A stretch of 64,000 nucleotides of DNA from Candidatus Zhuqueibacterota bacterium (GTDB lineage Bacteria; Zhuqueibacterota; Zhuqueibacteria; Oceanimicrobiales; Oceanimicrobiaceae): the NCBI GenBank assembly GCA_029262005.1, contig JAJDAG010000089.1:1-64000 (forward strand), written 5' to 3'. The notes under the pieces were generated by a model. It saw nothing but the letters and a program-made list of their open reading frames with translations. It was not told the DNA's origin and did not search any database. A program made the translations under genes and the position numbers. Positions 33,031 through 42,299 of this stretch are shown here, in pieces; the stretch's first letter is position 1; each line of letters begins with the position of its first letter.

Positions 33031-33708
33031 ATGGAACCGTGTTTTCATCCTCGTGTAAAGGTTTGTTGCATTAGCAGCGTGGAAGAAGCCTGGCTTGCAA
33101 TTCGTTGTGGTGCTTCGGCGCTGGGCCTCGTTTCTGAAATGCCAAGCGGTCCCGGTGTCATTTCGGAGGCCCGCATTGCTGAAATCGCAGCGATTGTGCC
33201 GCCTGGAATTACGACTTTCTTACTCACATGCAAGCAGGAACCGGAGGCGATAATTGCGCAACACCAACGCTGCGCCACAAACTGCATTCAGCTTGTTGAT
33301 AAGGTTTTGCCCGGGAGTCATACCCGGATAAAGGCTGCCCTGCCTGGTATTTCTCTGGTTCAGGTTATTCACGTGAGCGGTGAGGAGTCCATCGAAGAGG
33401 CCGTTGAACTGGCCGAACATGTTGATGCAATTTTGTTAGACTCCGGGAATGCCAATCTTAAAGTAAAAGTGCTGGGCGGCACTGGTCGAACACATAATTG
33501 GGAATTTAGCCGTCGCATTCGTAAAAAAATAGACAAGCCGCTTTTTCTTGCCGGTGGCCTGACAGCGCAGAATGCACCTGGTGCTACCCTGCAAGTGGCC
33601 CCTTTCGGCCTGGATCTCTGTAGCGGCGTGCGCACAGAAGGGAAGTTGGACGCAACAAAGCTTCTTGCTTTTTTTACCTCTTTACAAAATTTGAAAGGGA
33701 CTGCATGA
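33031..33708 (+). CDS. trpF: TrpF-like phosphoribosylanthranilate isomerase
   Basis: A 225-residue TIM-barrel protein of the phosphoribosylanthranilate isomerase family. The usual KICG is RVKVCCISSVEEAWLAI here, and the catalytic Cys position is kept. CGASALGLVSEMPSGPG matches the family's second strand; the conserved Asp is in DAILLDSG; the phosphate site includes LAGGLTAQN and GLDLCSGVRTEG. It would isomerise PRA in tryptophan synthesis, but no other trp gene is in the window, and HisA-like or other roles are possible. Its TGA overlaps the ATG of the DUF2252 gene (ATGA), which implies coupled translation of an odd pair. Confidence 0.85.
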   Translation: MEPCFHPRVKVCCISSVEEAWLAIRCGASALGLVSEMPSGPGVISEARIAEIAAIVPPGITTFLLTCKQEPEAIIAQHQRCATNCIQLVDKVLPGSHTRIKAALPGISLVQVIHVSGEESIEEAVELAEHVDAILLDSGNANLKVKVLGGTGRTHNWEFSRRIRKKIDKPLFLAGGLTAQNAPGATLQVAPFGLDLCSGVRTEGKLDATKLLAFFTSLQNLKGTA

Positions 33709-34937
33709 AATTATCAAATCTTCCGGATTGGAAAAATTGCACGCTTCTTGTGTTTATTTCTGCATGCCTTTTTGTGGGGTGTGACACAACAGAGACACCA
33801 AGGGGAGCACAAAATTCGCTTTATATAAGCCCATCAGCGCATGACTTTTCACAGAACCCTGAATTGTTGCAGAGAATTTATGACTCACCACACGGATATT
33901 TTCGTTTTATAAATATTCTTTTTAGTAATGAGGTTTGTAACCGGTTTAGTGGCATGTTGCGAGGTACTCCCTCATTTAATTTGCACGGTGATGCACACAT
34001 TGAGCAGTACGCCGTAACCGATCTTGGCAGAGGCCTTACGGATTTTGATGATTCATCCACGGGGCCGGCTGTAATTGATTTGATGCGCATTGGCGTTTCG
34101 CTGCATCTGGCCTGCCGTCAACAAAATTGGCGGGAAGAGGCTCAGTCTTTATTTGATAAATTTCTTGAAGGGTACCGGGCCGCACTTAAGGACCCTACAC
34201 TGAGACCGCCTGAGCCGGTGCTGGCACAACGTGTGCGTACTAAGTTCAAAGTAGATCGTAAAAAATATTTCAAGTGGGTTAGCAGTATTATGCAAGCGTT
34301 GCCGGCAGGAGAAAAGGAAAAAGTGGTTGAAGCGATGGCGCCTTATTTTGCAGCAATGTACGCTGAGCACTCCGAGTTATCAAATAATTTTTTTGATGTG
34401 GTCGATGTTGGCTACCTTCGAATGGGCATTGGCAGTGCTTTGGATTTAAAATATCTGCTACGAATTCGTGGCAGTTCAGCAAATCCGGAAGATGACCTTG
34501 TGCTGGAGGTTAAGCAAGTGCGTAATTTAACTGGAATTGGTTGTATTACAACCGCGCAGGATGCAGACCCGTTCCGCGTGTTGTTGGGGCAGGCGCGCAT
34601 CGCTTATGAACCGTATAATTATCTTGGCTATATTCGTCATGAAGGGGCAACCTTTTGGGTACATGCCTGGGTAGATAATTACAAAGAGCTTGAGATTGGG
34701 AAAACCACTCAATCCATCGAAGAAATGGCTGAGGTTGCGTATGACGTTGGTGTGCAACTCGGCCGTGGGCACACCAACCAAATTGCCGCGCCTCTGGATG
34801 TGCAACTGCGTCGAGAACAGCTTAGCTTGCTTGCAAGTACGGAAGCCCAGATAAAAAAAATGTGCCTGGAGTTGACGGATGAGGTTGTTGCAGCCTGGGA
34901 GTTGTTTTGTGATGAAGTGAGAAAAGACTGGGATTAG
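33705..34937 (+). CDS. Lipoprotein with DUF2252 (kinase-like) domain
   Basis: A 410-residue protein with a lipoprotein signal ending LFVGCDTTE (Cys 26) and a DUF2252 domain. The family signature is clear: FNLHGDAHIEQYAV, then GLTDFDDSSTGPAVIDLMR. KYLLRIRG and LVLEVKQVRN provide the lysine-containing part, and LGRGHTNQIA is near the end. DUF2252 resembles aminoglycoside-phosphotransferase-like kinases. Most members I know are cytoplasmic, so an exported lipoprotein version is unusual; ATP is not expected in the periplasm. It is coupled to trpF by ATGA. No substrate is known. Confidence 0.85.
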   Translation: MKLSNLPDWKNCTLLVFISACLFVGCDTTETPRGAQNSLYISPSAHDFSQNPELLQRIYDSPHGYFRFINILFSNEVCNRFSGMLRGTPSFNLHGDAHIEQYAVTDLGRGLTDFDDSSTGPAVIDLMRIGVSLHLACRQQNWREEAQSLFDKFLEGYRAALKDPTLRPPEPVLAQRVRTKFKVDRKKYFKWVSSIMQALPAGEKEKVVEAMAPYFAAMYAEHSELSNNFFDVVDVGYLRMGIGSALDLKYLLRIRGSSANPEDDLVLEVKQVRNLTGIGCITTAQDADPFRVLLGQARIAYEPYNYLGYIRHEGATFWVHAWVDNYKELEIGKTTQSIEEMAEVAYDVGVQLGRGHTNQIAAPLDVQLRREQLSLLASTEAQIKKMCLELTDEVVAAWELFCDEVRKDWD

Positions 34938-34951
34938 GCTGGTAAAATACA

Positions 34952-34995
34952 CAATTACCATTGAGCCGTTGTGTCCCGGGGCCCAATGGCAATTG
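34952..34995. terminator. Hairpin between convergent genes
   Basis: CAATTACCATTG (34952-34963) pairs with CAATGGCAATTG (34984-34995) in a 12-bp stem with one G-T-type mismatch. It lies between the DUF2252 gene and the convergent barrel gene and may end both transcripts. Confidence 0.5.
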
Positions 34996-35014
34996 TTATT
35001 ATCACCGTGTGAAT

Positions 35015-35521
35015 CTAAAAATAGACATTTGCATGTACCCCGGCGCTGGTGCTTGCCGCCAAACCATTTGCACCACCAACATCAGTAATTGAAACATTCA
35101 ATTGCGCTTCAACGCCAAAGCTGAACATTGCATTCAGAAAATATTCGCCGCCAAACCCTGCGCCAATCGTGGCATTGGTTGTGTTGCCGCCAACTTTTGG
35201 CATATTCAGAGTGGCACTCCCTTGTAGTGATAAATAGGGTGCAATCCTGCGCATGTCGAGATAAAAGCGCGGCGCTAACATCAGCGTTAAGTTCGTTGTT
35301 CCATTTTTAACATAGTTTAATCCCACTCCGGGCGCCAGAGTTAATTTGTTCCCAAGCCATAGGGGTATAAGAATAGTCCCTTGTCCGCCTTGAATTGAAG
35401 CTGTAAGACCATATTTTCTGGACATGGGTTTATCCTGCGCACTTAAATCGTCTGTGAAACCAAGGCCGATTGAAAATGCCAGAACGATTAGGTAAATTAC
35501 TTTTGCAAGAGATAATCTCAT
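35015..35521 (-). CDS. Outer-membrane beta-barrel protein, small porin-like
   Basis: A 168-residue protein. The ATG at 35521 has AAGGAG seven bases upstream and starts a signal peptide (LAKVIYLIVLAFSIGLGFTDDLSAQ). The mature part is a row of short amphipathic strands (GLTASIQGGQGTILIPLWLG, LTLMLAPRFYLDMRR, GAGFGGEYFLNAMFSFGVEA) ending VHANVYF, with the terminal aromatic residue typical of barrel insertion. It is like the small eight-stranded OmpX/OmpW-like barrels of Bacteroidota-type genomes. Role unknown. Confidence 0.8.
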   Translation of the reverse strand: MRLSLAKVIYLIVLAFSIGLGFTDDLSAQDKPMSRKYGLTASIQGGQGTILIPLWLGNKLTLAPGVGLNYVKNGTTNLTLMLAPRFYLDMRRIAPYLSLQGSATLNMPKVGGNTTNATIGAGFGGEYFLNAMFSFGVEAQLNVSITDVGGANGLAASTSAGVHANVYF

Positions 35522-35815
35522 TTTTTTCTCCTTCGTTGTGAGTAAAGAATTTGGTTCTCGGGTGATGCGAGAATTTTGAAAATATATTTGTGTGGAAAGC
35601 AGCCGTTGCCCGGCAAGAGGAATTTCAGAAGATTGGATTAAACAGACCATTATCTAAGCGCTTTGACTGATTTTGAAGTATGTTGCTATTCCCCCGTTTT
35701 GAATTGTCCGTTAATGCAATACCTACAATCATTTGTCTTCAAATATATCGTCAAACCACTGGTTTGCAGTTTTTTTTTAGTATTTTTTTGCAATTGCCTG
35801 TTTTGGATATTTTTG

Positions 35816-37729
35816 TCAGAGTTTTTTTAAGAGCCTGGAAAGTGCCGTGTGCAGTTCGATGATATTATAGGGTTTGCAGATTACATCACTGAAGCCGTAT
35901 CGCATGAAGTCTGTCATAATCGGGGTGTCGCTGTAGCCGCTGGAAACAATGGCTTTCACATGCGGATCAATACTTTTAAGTTGCTTAATCGTTTCCTCAC
36001 CGCCCATGCCACCGGGAATGGTTAGATCCATCACCACAACATCAAACGGATGTTGTGTGGCTAATGCTTGCTCATACGACACGATGGCATCGCGACCGTC
36101 GGCTACAGCAACCGCTTCCAGACCGGCGCGGTGAATGGCTTCAACGAGAAACTGTCTCATTATTTTTTCATCATCTACTATGAGTATTCTGCCTTGATGC
36201 AGTTCCAGTTTTTTTGCTGGATACACGTGTTCCTGCACAGTTATTGCTGAGGCTGGCAGGAAGATATCGACGCGGGTACCCTTGCCGGGAATCGAATCAA
36301 CCGTAACTGCTCCGCCGTGATGTTTTATTATTGCGTGTGTAGTTGCCAGTCCCAGGCCGCAGCCGCTGAGTTTTGTTGTGAAATACGGTTCAAATATCTT
36401 TGGCATATCCTGAGCTGAAATCCCTGTTCCTTCATCTGTGAGCGTAAGCTGAACATATTTTCCTGCCGTCAATTGCAGTTCGTTTTCAGCCGTCACCTCG
36501 CAGTTGCACGCCTCGATTCCGATAATCCCACCGTTGGGCATGGATTGGTTGGCATTAATCAGGAGGTTGTTCAATACCTGGTTTATTTGCCCTTCGTCGA
36601 CTTCAATTGAGTACAAATCGTCCTGCGTGAAAATGGTAGGGTGGATGTTTGACCCACTCAATGCAAACCCTATGGACTCCCTGATGAGGTTCGTTAGGTC
36701 AGTCGGACGTTTCTCCGGCTTTCCACCTTTGGCAAAAGTCGCTAACCGCCTTGTCAATTCTTTAGCCCGCAGCGTTGCGCGTTCCGCAATAGCTAGGTAG
36801 TTATCAGAGTTTTCATGTGCTGTTGCTGAAGCTGCCAGTTGGATGTTTCCTAAAATGGCTGTGAGGAGATTGTTAAAGTCGTGGGCAATGCCGCCGGCAA
36901 TCTGCCCAAGAGAAACCAATCTACTGGTCTGAAGTATCTCCCGTTCATGCCGTACATTTTTAGTAATATCGCTCAAGACAACCATGGCTCCGATAATACA
37001 CCCATCGTTGTCAGTTATGGGAGAGCCTTTTCTTTGTACAACTTTTTCGTCACCATTTTTGTCGATAAGGATGATATTTTTGATGTCTGCGCAAGTCTCA
37101 CCTGATCTAATGATGTTTAGTGCTGGATTGGGAAGAACAGCGCCGGTGTTTTCGTCAATGAAAGGAAAAATTTCAAAGAACGGCTTGCCAATGGCCGCCT
37201 GCGAAGGCCAGCCTGAAATTTTTATCGCCGCGTCATTTAAGGAGATAATGCACCCATTTAGGTCGGTTGTAATGATACCTTCGCAAATACTTTTTAGAGT
37301 GATGTCCAGCTTTTCTTTTTCAACAGCCAGGGCAGCTTTTGTTTTTTTGCTGGCAACTGCATAGCGAATAGCATGCAGTAATGTGTTCGCGTGCAACTGA
37401 TTTTTGTCTTGCAGGTTTGCTGTTTCACAGGGCGGTGTTTCAGGGTTGACCTCCTCATTCCCTTGTTCAGAGATTAACAGAACAGGTGCTTTGCATGCAA
37501 GAATATCAGCCTTTGAAAACAGTTCCTGCCCGGCAGGAGCGCCCGCGCCCTCATCAAGCAGACAAGCATCATATTCTCCGTTGTGAATGGCATTGAGCGC
37601 AGAATGGTAGCCTGATACCCAATTAATTTTCAGCGGGTGTGCATGCATCTCAGAAAGCACTTCTTTTGTATCGCTCTTACCGCTGTTCTCATCCTCAACT
37701 ATAAGAATACGCAGTCCATTGGCTTCCAT
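35816..37729 (-). CDS. Hybrid sensor histidine kinase (REC-PAS-HisKA-HATPase-REC)
   Basis: About 637 residues; I start at the ATG 37729 because GGAGG lies five bases upstream. N-terminal REC-like domain (LRILIVEDENSG, YDACLLDEGAG) in which the phospho-acceptor strand is LLDEG. A PAS domain follows (IICEGIITTDLNGCIISLND). The HisKA phospho-acceptor is in GGIAHDFNNLLTAILGN. The HATPase shows VLNNLLINANQSMP (N box), DEGTGISAQDMPKIFEPYF and GLGLATTHAIIKHHGG. The C-terminal REC is complete (ILIVDDEK, VVVMDLTIPGG, KPY). No transmembrane segment is seen, so it senses a cytoplasmic signal. No cognate regulator is adjacent. Confidence 0.93.
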   Translation of the reverse strand: MEANGLRILIVEDENSGKSDTKEVLSEMHAHPLKINWVSGYHSALNAIHNGEYDACLLDEGAGAPAGQELFSKADILACKAPVLLISEQGNEEVNPETPPCETANLQDKNQLHANTLLHAIRYAVASKKTKAALAVEKEKLDITLKSICEGIITTDLNGCIISLNDAAIKISGWPSQAAIGKPFFEIFPFIDENTGAVLPNPALNIIRSGETCADIKNIILIDKNGDEKVVQRKGSPITDNDGCIIGAMVVLSDITKNVRHEREILQTSRLVSLGQIAGGIAHDFNNLLTAILGNIQLAASATAHENSDNYLAIAERATLRAKELTRRLATFAKGGKPEKRPTDLTNLIRESIGFALSGSNIHPTIFTQDDLYSIEVDEGQINQVLNNLLINANQSMPNGGIIGIEACNCEVTAENELQLTAGKYVQLTLTDEGTGISAQDMPKIFEPYFTTKLSGCGLGLATTHAIIKHHGGAVTVDSIPGKGTRVDIFLPASAITVQEHVYPAKKLELHQGRILIVDDEKIMRQFLVEAIHRAGLEAVAVADGRDAIVSYEQALATQHPFDVVVMDLTIPGGMGGEETIKQLKSIDPHVKAIVSSGYSDTPIMTDFMRYGFSDVICKPYNIIELHTALSRLLKKL

Positions 37730-38004
37730 GCCAACCTCCATTGTTTTTAGCGCTGGTAGTATTTTGTTTTTGAGATCCTGGTGGACGTCTTCCTCTCTTT
37801 AGCCCGAAGATAATGTATGTTATTTGGATTTCAAAAGGGAAAGAAAGTATGTTAAATGAACTTATTGAGATCAGTCACACAGAGGTTCGACGGTGATAGA
37901 TATATATTTTTTTTAAGAAACGCTGGTTGTTGCCCGGGTTGTCAAGTGAGGAAATACTTCTATAAGGTGGCACACTTCGGATTGAAAAACCGGATTTTGA
38001 TGGA

Positions 38005-38604
38005 CTATTTGTCGGAGCCGGCATTATAAACAGGCATGCCCGAATTAGCGTACAATTCGAGCACTTCACAAGCTTGTTTACGCAAGATATCTGTGATGAT
38101 TTCCACTTTTGGCAGCCCAACTCTGTTGTGCAATTTTTCTTGCCAATCATCCGGTACAGGGCCTTCTTTAAAACCGACAATTTGTTCGATATCCCGAGCT
38201 TGTGCCGCGCAGACAAGTTTGGTAATGCCGCTCCACCAGATGACGCCGAAACACATGATACAAGGTTGGCCGCTGCTGTAGAGAGAAAACCGCTTGCCTT
38301 GTGCGCCGGCCAAATCATAGGTTTGCAAAGATTTTTGCGCCAGAGCAATGGCAACTGTTTCAGCATGCGCGATTGAGGTGTTTTGCGCCACAACCGTGTT
38401 TACTCCAAGGGAGACGAGTCCTCCGGTTCCTTCCTCAAAGACGGCGGCGCCAAATGGGCCACCGGTGCGCTGTTTAACATTCTCTCCGGCCAGATTGATG
38501 ACAAATTGCATTTTCTCTTTTTGATCGAGAAACATGTGAGACTTCGTAGTTGCATATTTTTCGTTGGCCCAGAGTGGGAGTTCTACTGTAAACGAAAGTG
38601 GCAT
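38005..38604 (-). CDS. Nucleoside deaminase (guanine/cytidine deaminase-like)
   Basis: A 199-residue zinc-dependent deaminase. The zinc motif is IAHAETVAIALAQK with its His and catalytic Glu, followed by SSGQPCIMCFGVIWWSG (PCxxC). The N-terminal GGPFGAAVFEEGTG and the C-terminal acidic tail match the guanine deaminase-like branch rather than TadA, since tRNA-binding residues are not evident. It deaminates a purine or pyrimidine base or nucleoside in the cytoplasm. The start ATG at 38604 has only a weak ribosome binding site. Confidence 0.85.
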   Translation of the reverse strand: MPLSFTVELPLWANEKYATTKSHMFLDQKEKMQFVINLAGENVKQRTGGPFGAAVFEEGTGGLVSLGVNTVVAQNTSIAHAETVAIALAQKSLQTYDLAGAQGKRFSLYSSGQPCIMCFGVIWWSGITKLVCAAQARDIEQIVGFKEGPVPDDWQEKLHNRVGLPKVEIITDILRKQACEVLELYANSGMPVYNAGSDK

Positions 38605-38648
38605 GTGGTAATATCCCGGTGTTTATGATTTCGTTAATTGTTTGCTGG

Positions 38649-39578
38649 TCAATATATTATGCCCAATTCATCCCGTAAATGTGAATCTGACAATTTGTTC
38701 TTTGACCAGTAGTCCGTTCTGAGTGTATGAGTTTTAACGGCCTTGGTTGTATATTTTTTGGCATTCTTTTCCCGGGCCGTTGAATACGTTTCCTCCCATG
38801 CCAGAATTTGATATGGAAACGTTGTTTCATACGTGACTTTTAGAGTTCTATTGAGGTCTTTGTAATGCAAAGTATAAACGGCAAGGGTATTTGCAGAGAG
38901 ATTTTTATTCGTGATTGTTGCCAACGTTGCCTCTGCAAGTTCAACTTTGAGCGGCACATGACGAAAGCGGGTGAATTGAGATCCAGGAATAATTTCAATT
39001 TCTCCGGTTGGCAAAGACTCCGGGGCCAGGCGGATGCGAGTCCAGATTTCATCCTCGAGAAATGCACTGTCCAGTTTGAAAGCCTTATCGCCCTCTGCCT
39101 GGAAGTAGGAGCGGAGTTGCACATCAAATTCCTGGCCGCGATTATTAAGTTGCGTAAAAGTATGCCCACACCACTCTTGCGAAGACGAGGTTGTTTTTAA
39201 TGTTGTGCGCCGGGTAAAATCTACAGGTGTAAATATTGAGGACATGACTGAATAGGGATAAATGCCTGTATAGAATTTGCGGGTAAAATTGAGTTTCAAG
39301 ACAGGTACGGTCTGAGATTTATCACCGAATTCATATTTCACTTGCCTGTCAGCCCAGAAATCTTCTGTGACAAAGATCAAAACGGCATCGCCCTTGCGTG
39401 TTTCGCCATACCGTGTTTGCTCAAGTTCGTATCGTGTAATTTCGGCTTTTCCGCTATACCAATAATCGGAAAAGGTGGTTTTGTTTTCGGTTGGTTCACT
39501 GCTGCAGGCCTCGTTGGTGGTGCAAAGACCCATCAAGGCAAAAGATAAAAAAGTCAATCCTGCTTTCTTGCCGAACAT
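38649..39578 (-). CDS. Conserved secreted protein, unknown function
   Basis: A 309-residue exported protein with a hydrophobic leader (GLTFLSFALMGLC) and a Cys-containing tail region (TTNEACSSEP) that may be a lipobox. Conserved-looking blocks are DYWYSGKAEITRYELEQTRYGE, LKLNFTRKFYTGIYPYSVMSS, SSQEWCGHTFTQL and EDEIWTRIRL. Close relatives occur in Flavobacteria and have sometimes been named septum formation inhibitor Maf, but it has no Maf motifs, so I do not use that name. Function unknown. It ends about 45 bases before the deaminase gene begins on the same strand. Confidence 0.8.
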   Translation of the reverse strand: MFGKKAGLTFLSFALMGLCTTNEACSSEPTENKTTFSDYWYSGKAEITRYELEQTRYGETRKGDAVLIFVTEDFWADRQVKYEFGDKSQTVPVLKLNFTRKFYTGIYPYSVMSSIFTPVDFTRRTTLKTTSSSQEWCGHTFTQLNNRGQEFDVQLRSYFQAEGDKAFKLDSAFLEDEIWTRIRLAPESLPTGEIEIIPGSQFTRFRHVPLKVELAEATLATITNKNLSANTLAVYTLHYKDLNRTLKVTYETTFPYQILAWEETYSTAREKNAKKYTTKAVKTHTLRTDYWSKNKLSDSHLRDELGIIY

Positions 39579-39664
39579 AAGATTTCTCCGGTTGAATTAA
39601 TTGAACAGGTGTTGTTGCGAGCCCTGTTCGTCAAAGCCTGCTTTTCAAGTTGAGCACTAAATTC

Positions 39665-40309
39665 CTACATGCCTGTAATTGAAACCGCAATAAACCATTG
39701 TGCGAGAAAATAGGTGGTCATAACAAAAAAACGCGCGCTGCGAAATGGTAATTTGAATTTATTGAAGGCCAGCACCGCATCGGAAATCATGAAAAGACTG
39801 GCACCAATGCAGGTGTAGATGCCCAGGCCGGCCAGCCAACGCTCGCACCCGAGCCAGGCCATCAATGAAATTATTAAAATATAAACCGCCACCGGCAGCA
39901 TTAAATTTCCGAGGTGTGGACGCAATATCATGAAAATGCAGGTGCTGACTGCAAAATATGGGAGAAACAGGTAAAGAGAGACATCATAACTTGCAGTAAA
40001 TTTGAACGCTGCAATATAGAACAAGTGCGCCACGAGAAAACTCGCCAGACCGTGAACAAACCGCTCTGATGGCAGCATGAGAAAAATATCTCCTGCAAGC
40101 GAAAAGACCAGCCCCGTGATGAGCAGAAGGCGATAATTGTTCGGCGTGGCGGCTGGAACCATCACTGCCAGGGCGATGATGCAAAGCATAGTGAGTGGCT
40201 TGAAAATATAAACGAACCTGGCGCTGTGGTACTCAAAATAAATATGAAGGACTCCAGAGACGCAGGCCGCCAGCGAGAGCACAAAAAAAAGCGGGGTGTC
40301 GAAATTCAC
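39665..40309 (-). CDS. YhhN-family membrane protein (lysoplasmalogenase-like)
   Basis: A 214-residue protein with about eight membrane segments. The motif LVFSLAGDIFLMLPSERFVHGLAS then FLVAHLFYIAAF is the YhhN/TMEM86 signature, followed by MLRPHLGNLMLPVAVYIL and SLFMISDAVLAFNKF. Characterised animal members cleave the vinyl-ether bond of lysoplasmalogen; the bacterial role is less clear. The GTG start has GGAGG seven bases upstream. It is not in an operon with its neighbours. Confidence 0.88.
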   Translation of the reverse strand: MNFDTPLFFVLSLAACVSGVLHIYFEYHSARFVYIFKPLTMLCIIALAVMVPAATPNNYRLLLITGLVFSLAGDIFLMLPSERFVHGLASFLVAHLFYIAAFKFTASYDVSLYLFLPYFAVSTCIFMILRPHLGNLMLPVAVYILIISLMAWLGCERWLAGLGIYTCIGASLFMISDAVLAFNKFKLPFRSARFFVMTTYFLAQWFIAVSITGM

Positions 40310-40444
40310 CAGCGAGCCTCCACAGTAGCGATATTGGATTTTAAAAACCTGACTTGCATCAGGCTATTCTTACTAAATAATATCACAAAAATCAAGGATG
40401 CATTATGGCAGGATGCGGTTGTTGGTGCCGATGTTTTTGACAAT

Positions 40445-40485
40445 AAAAAAGCCGGACCGGAAACTGCAATTTCTTCCGGACCGGC
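40445..40485 (-). terminator. Rho-independent terminator of the sulfotransferase gene
   Basis: GCCGGACCGGAA (40451-40462) pairs perfectly with TTCCGGACCGGC (40474-40485), and on the minus strand the stem is followed by TTTTTT. It lies 26 bases after the stop codon. Confidence 0.9.
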
Positions 40486-40511
40486 TAATTAATTGAATCG
40501 TTAACTAACGG

Positions 40512-41090
40512 CTAGGCGCGTTGACGATGTAGTGATTTGTCAACGACAGCCAACATGGCATCCGTATTGAGTTCACCGCCCAAAAAGGTGTTAATCTGCT
40601 GCACGTAAACCGCAGGGTCGACCAGCACTTTATTGTATGGCACGTAGTAAACGTCAAAATTAGGTTGATCGTGCAACCATTTTTCAGTGGATACAAGATG
40701 TTTTGAAAACAGGCCTGTCAGTTCTTTGTCGCTGATGCGGTCCGTTGGTTCACCTCTTCTAATAAGCATCTGTTTTTGTGAAGCCAGAATTTCTGCCATT
40801 TTTCGGCGCATAAAAAGTATTTTGTATTGATGGGTGTCAGGCAAATCCCGCAATAGCTGGGAGATAATTTTTATAACTTTGCCTTGTGCTTCAACAAGCC
40901 AGGTTTTGTCATCGCTCTTGTCCAGTTCTTTGACTTGCTCAAGTTCATAGTACCCTTTGGGATTGTCTTCATCTGCCTTGCGGATGTTGTCTATTAATGG
41001 TTCGAGGCCGCCTGCTTCCAACATTTTCATCATCATTGAGGTTCCGGATCGCGGTAAACCTGAAACTAAAATTATTGCTTTTTGATTCAT
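40512..41090 (-). CDS. Sulfotransferase-family protein
   Basis: A 192-residue P-loop protein. The N-terminus has ILVSGLPRSGTSMMMKMLEAGG, the PAPS-binding PRSGTS motif, and YKILFMRRKMAEILASQK matches the second sulfotransferase signature (FMRRP-like with Lys). YVPYNKVLVDPAVYVQQI and FLGGEL complete the fold. It should transfer a sulfo group from PAPS, although the sequence is shorter than typical enzymes, so a kinase-like use is not excluded. GGAG lies six bases before the ATG. A strong terminator follows. Confidence 0.85.
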   Translation of the reverse strand: MNQKAIILVSGLPRSGTSMMMKMLEAGGLEPLIDNIRKADEDNPKGYYELEQVKELDKSDDKTWLVEAQGKVIKIISQLLRDLPDTHQYKILFMRRKMAEILASQKQMLIRRGEPTDRISDKELTGLFSKHLVSTEKWLHDQPNFDVYYVPYNKVLVDPAVYVQQINTFLGGELNTDAMLAVVDKSLHRQRA

Positions 41091-41252
41091 GAATCACTCC
41101 AAATATTATATGGTTAGGTTCCTTGAGTTACATTATTAGAAAGCGCTATATTATCGACATTTTTGCTGCTTTTCCAAAGTTAGTGGTTTTACTTTTGAAG
41201 AGCGGGATATGCGGAAACATTTTAATGAGGCATCTGTGAAACTGTGCTGAAA

Positions 41253-42233
41253 TTATACCCGCGTTATTTTTTCAGCCGCATCATCCCAACGCCATTCCGT
41301 GTCATTTACGACGTGAACACCGCCAAGCCAGTAGTCAACATTGTTTACATTCATCATATCACTATTGCCGACAAGAATGGCCTTGCCGATAGTCGTTAAT
41401 TTGAAGTACGCTTTGGAATAGTCGGTAGCAAGCCCATCGGTTGGGGCGTTGTAAATGGTCAGGAGCGGATTGACGGCCTTGCTCATAAATTCGATTTGCT
41501 TCCATATTTGCGCATCACCAAAACCGTATTTCGGTTCCAGCTCGCAGAGGGTGTAAAACAGGGGTTCGAATTCGTCAATACCTCCTGAAATAAGATCAAG
41601 GCTCAGGTTTTCTATGCGCCCCAATCCGTTTTTTACTGAGGGAAAACGTTCAAGATGGGCGCTAAATGCCTCCTTGCAATTTGGCAGAGCAGAAGTGTCT
41701 TGCCGTAAAATTGATTCGAGCCCGGTTGGATCGGCGTTGACGTAGGCTTGCCAAATTGCAGATGCCAAAGACCGCATTTGTGGTGATACTTGCTGTTTTT
41801 GGGGAAGAAGACTCGCCAACTGCGTACTTGATAACTGCCCCAAACCTCTGAATTTTGGCATGTCAGGAAAAGCATCGATGCAGATGAGGAATATTTTGGT
41901 CTTGCCGCTTTTCAGTTGGGCCAGCCGATTCAGTACGTAAACCATGTTTGTCTGGCAAAACAGGTCAAATTCAAACCACAGCACGATATTTTCATGTGCG
42001 TCGGTCTGACTGAGCTGAAGATTTAGTTTTTGCTGCGACTCGATACACTCGGTGATATCATTTGCGTAGGTTTCAGAAAGATGTTTTGCACGAATCTGTA
42101 TCCATTCTTCATCAGACAGGTTGGCCGGGCACGGCCCCATAATTAATGCCTCGCGCCAAACAAGCACCTCACCCTCAATGCCTGTCTCTGCAAAAGATTT
42201 GGATATGCTATCACCATTCAGTATATGCAGCAT
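41253..42233 (-). CDS. DUF1835-domain protein
   Basis: A 326-residue cytoplasmic protein starting at the ATG 42233, chosen because AGGAG lies eight bases upstream; reading on to 42299 only adds an unconserved leader. The N-terminus MLHILNGDSISKSF, EGEVLVWREALIMGPC and IVLWFEFDLFCQTNMVYVL are the DUF1835 signature. SAHLERFPSVKNGLGRIE in the C-terminal half matches the DUF3658-like region often fused to it. Later blocks include YSKAYFKLTTIGKAIL and YWLGGVHVVNDTEWRWD. Function unknown. It stands alone. Confidence 0.85.
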   Translation of the reverse strand: MLHILNGDSISKSFAETGIEGEVLVWREALIMGPCPANLSDEEWIQIRAKHLSETYANDITECIESQQKLNLQLSQTDAHENIVLWFEFDLFCQTNMVYVLNRLAQLKSGKTKIFLICIDAFPDMPKFRGLGQLSSTQLASLLPQKQQVSPQMRSLASAIWQAYVNADPTGLESILRQDTSALPNCKEAFSAHLERFPSVKNGLGRIENLSLDLISGGIDEFEPLFYTLCELEPKYGFGDAQIWKQIEFMSKAVNPLLTIYNAPTDGLATDYSKAYFKLTTIGKAILVGNSDMMNVNNVDYWLGGVHVVNDTEWRWDDAAEKITRV

Positions 42234-42299
42234 GGTGCATACTCCTAACCCGGTCAAGCCGGTCTTTGGAATCAATATTTTCGTCGGTAAAAACGCCAT

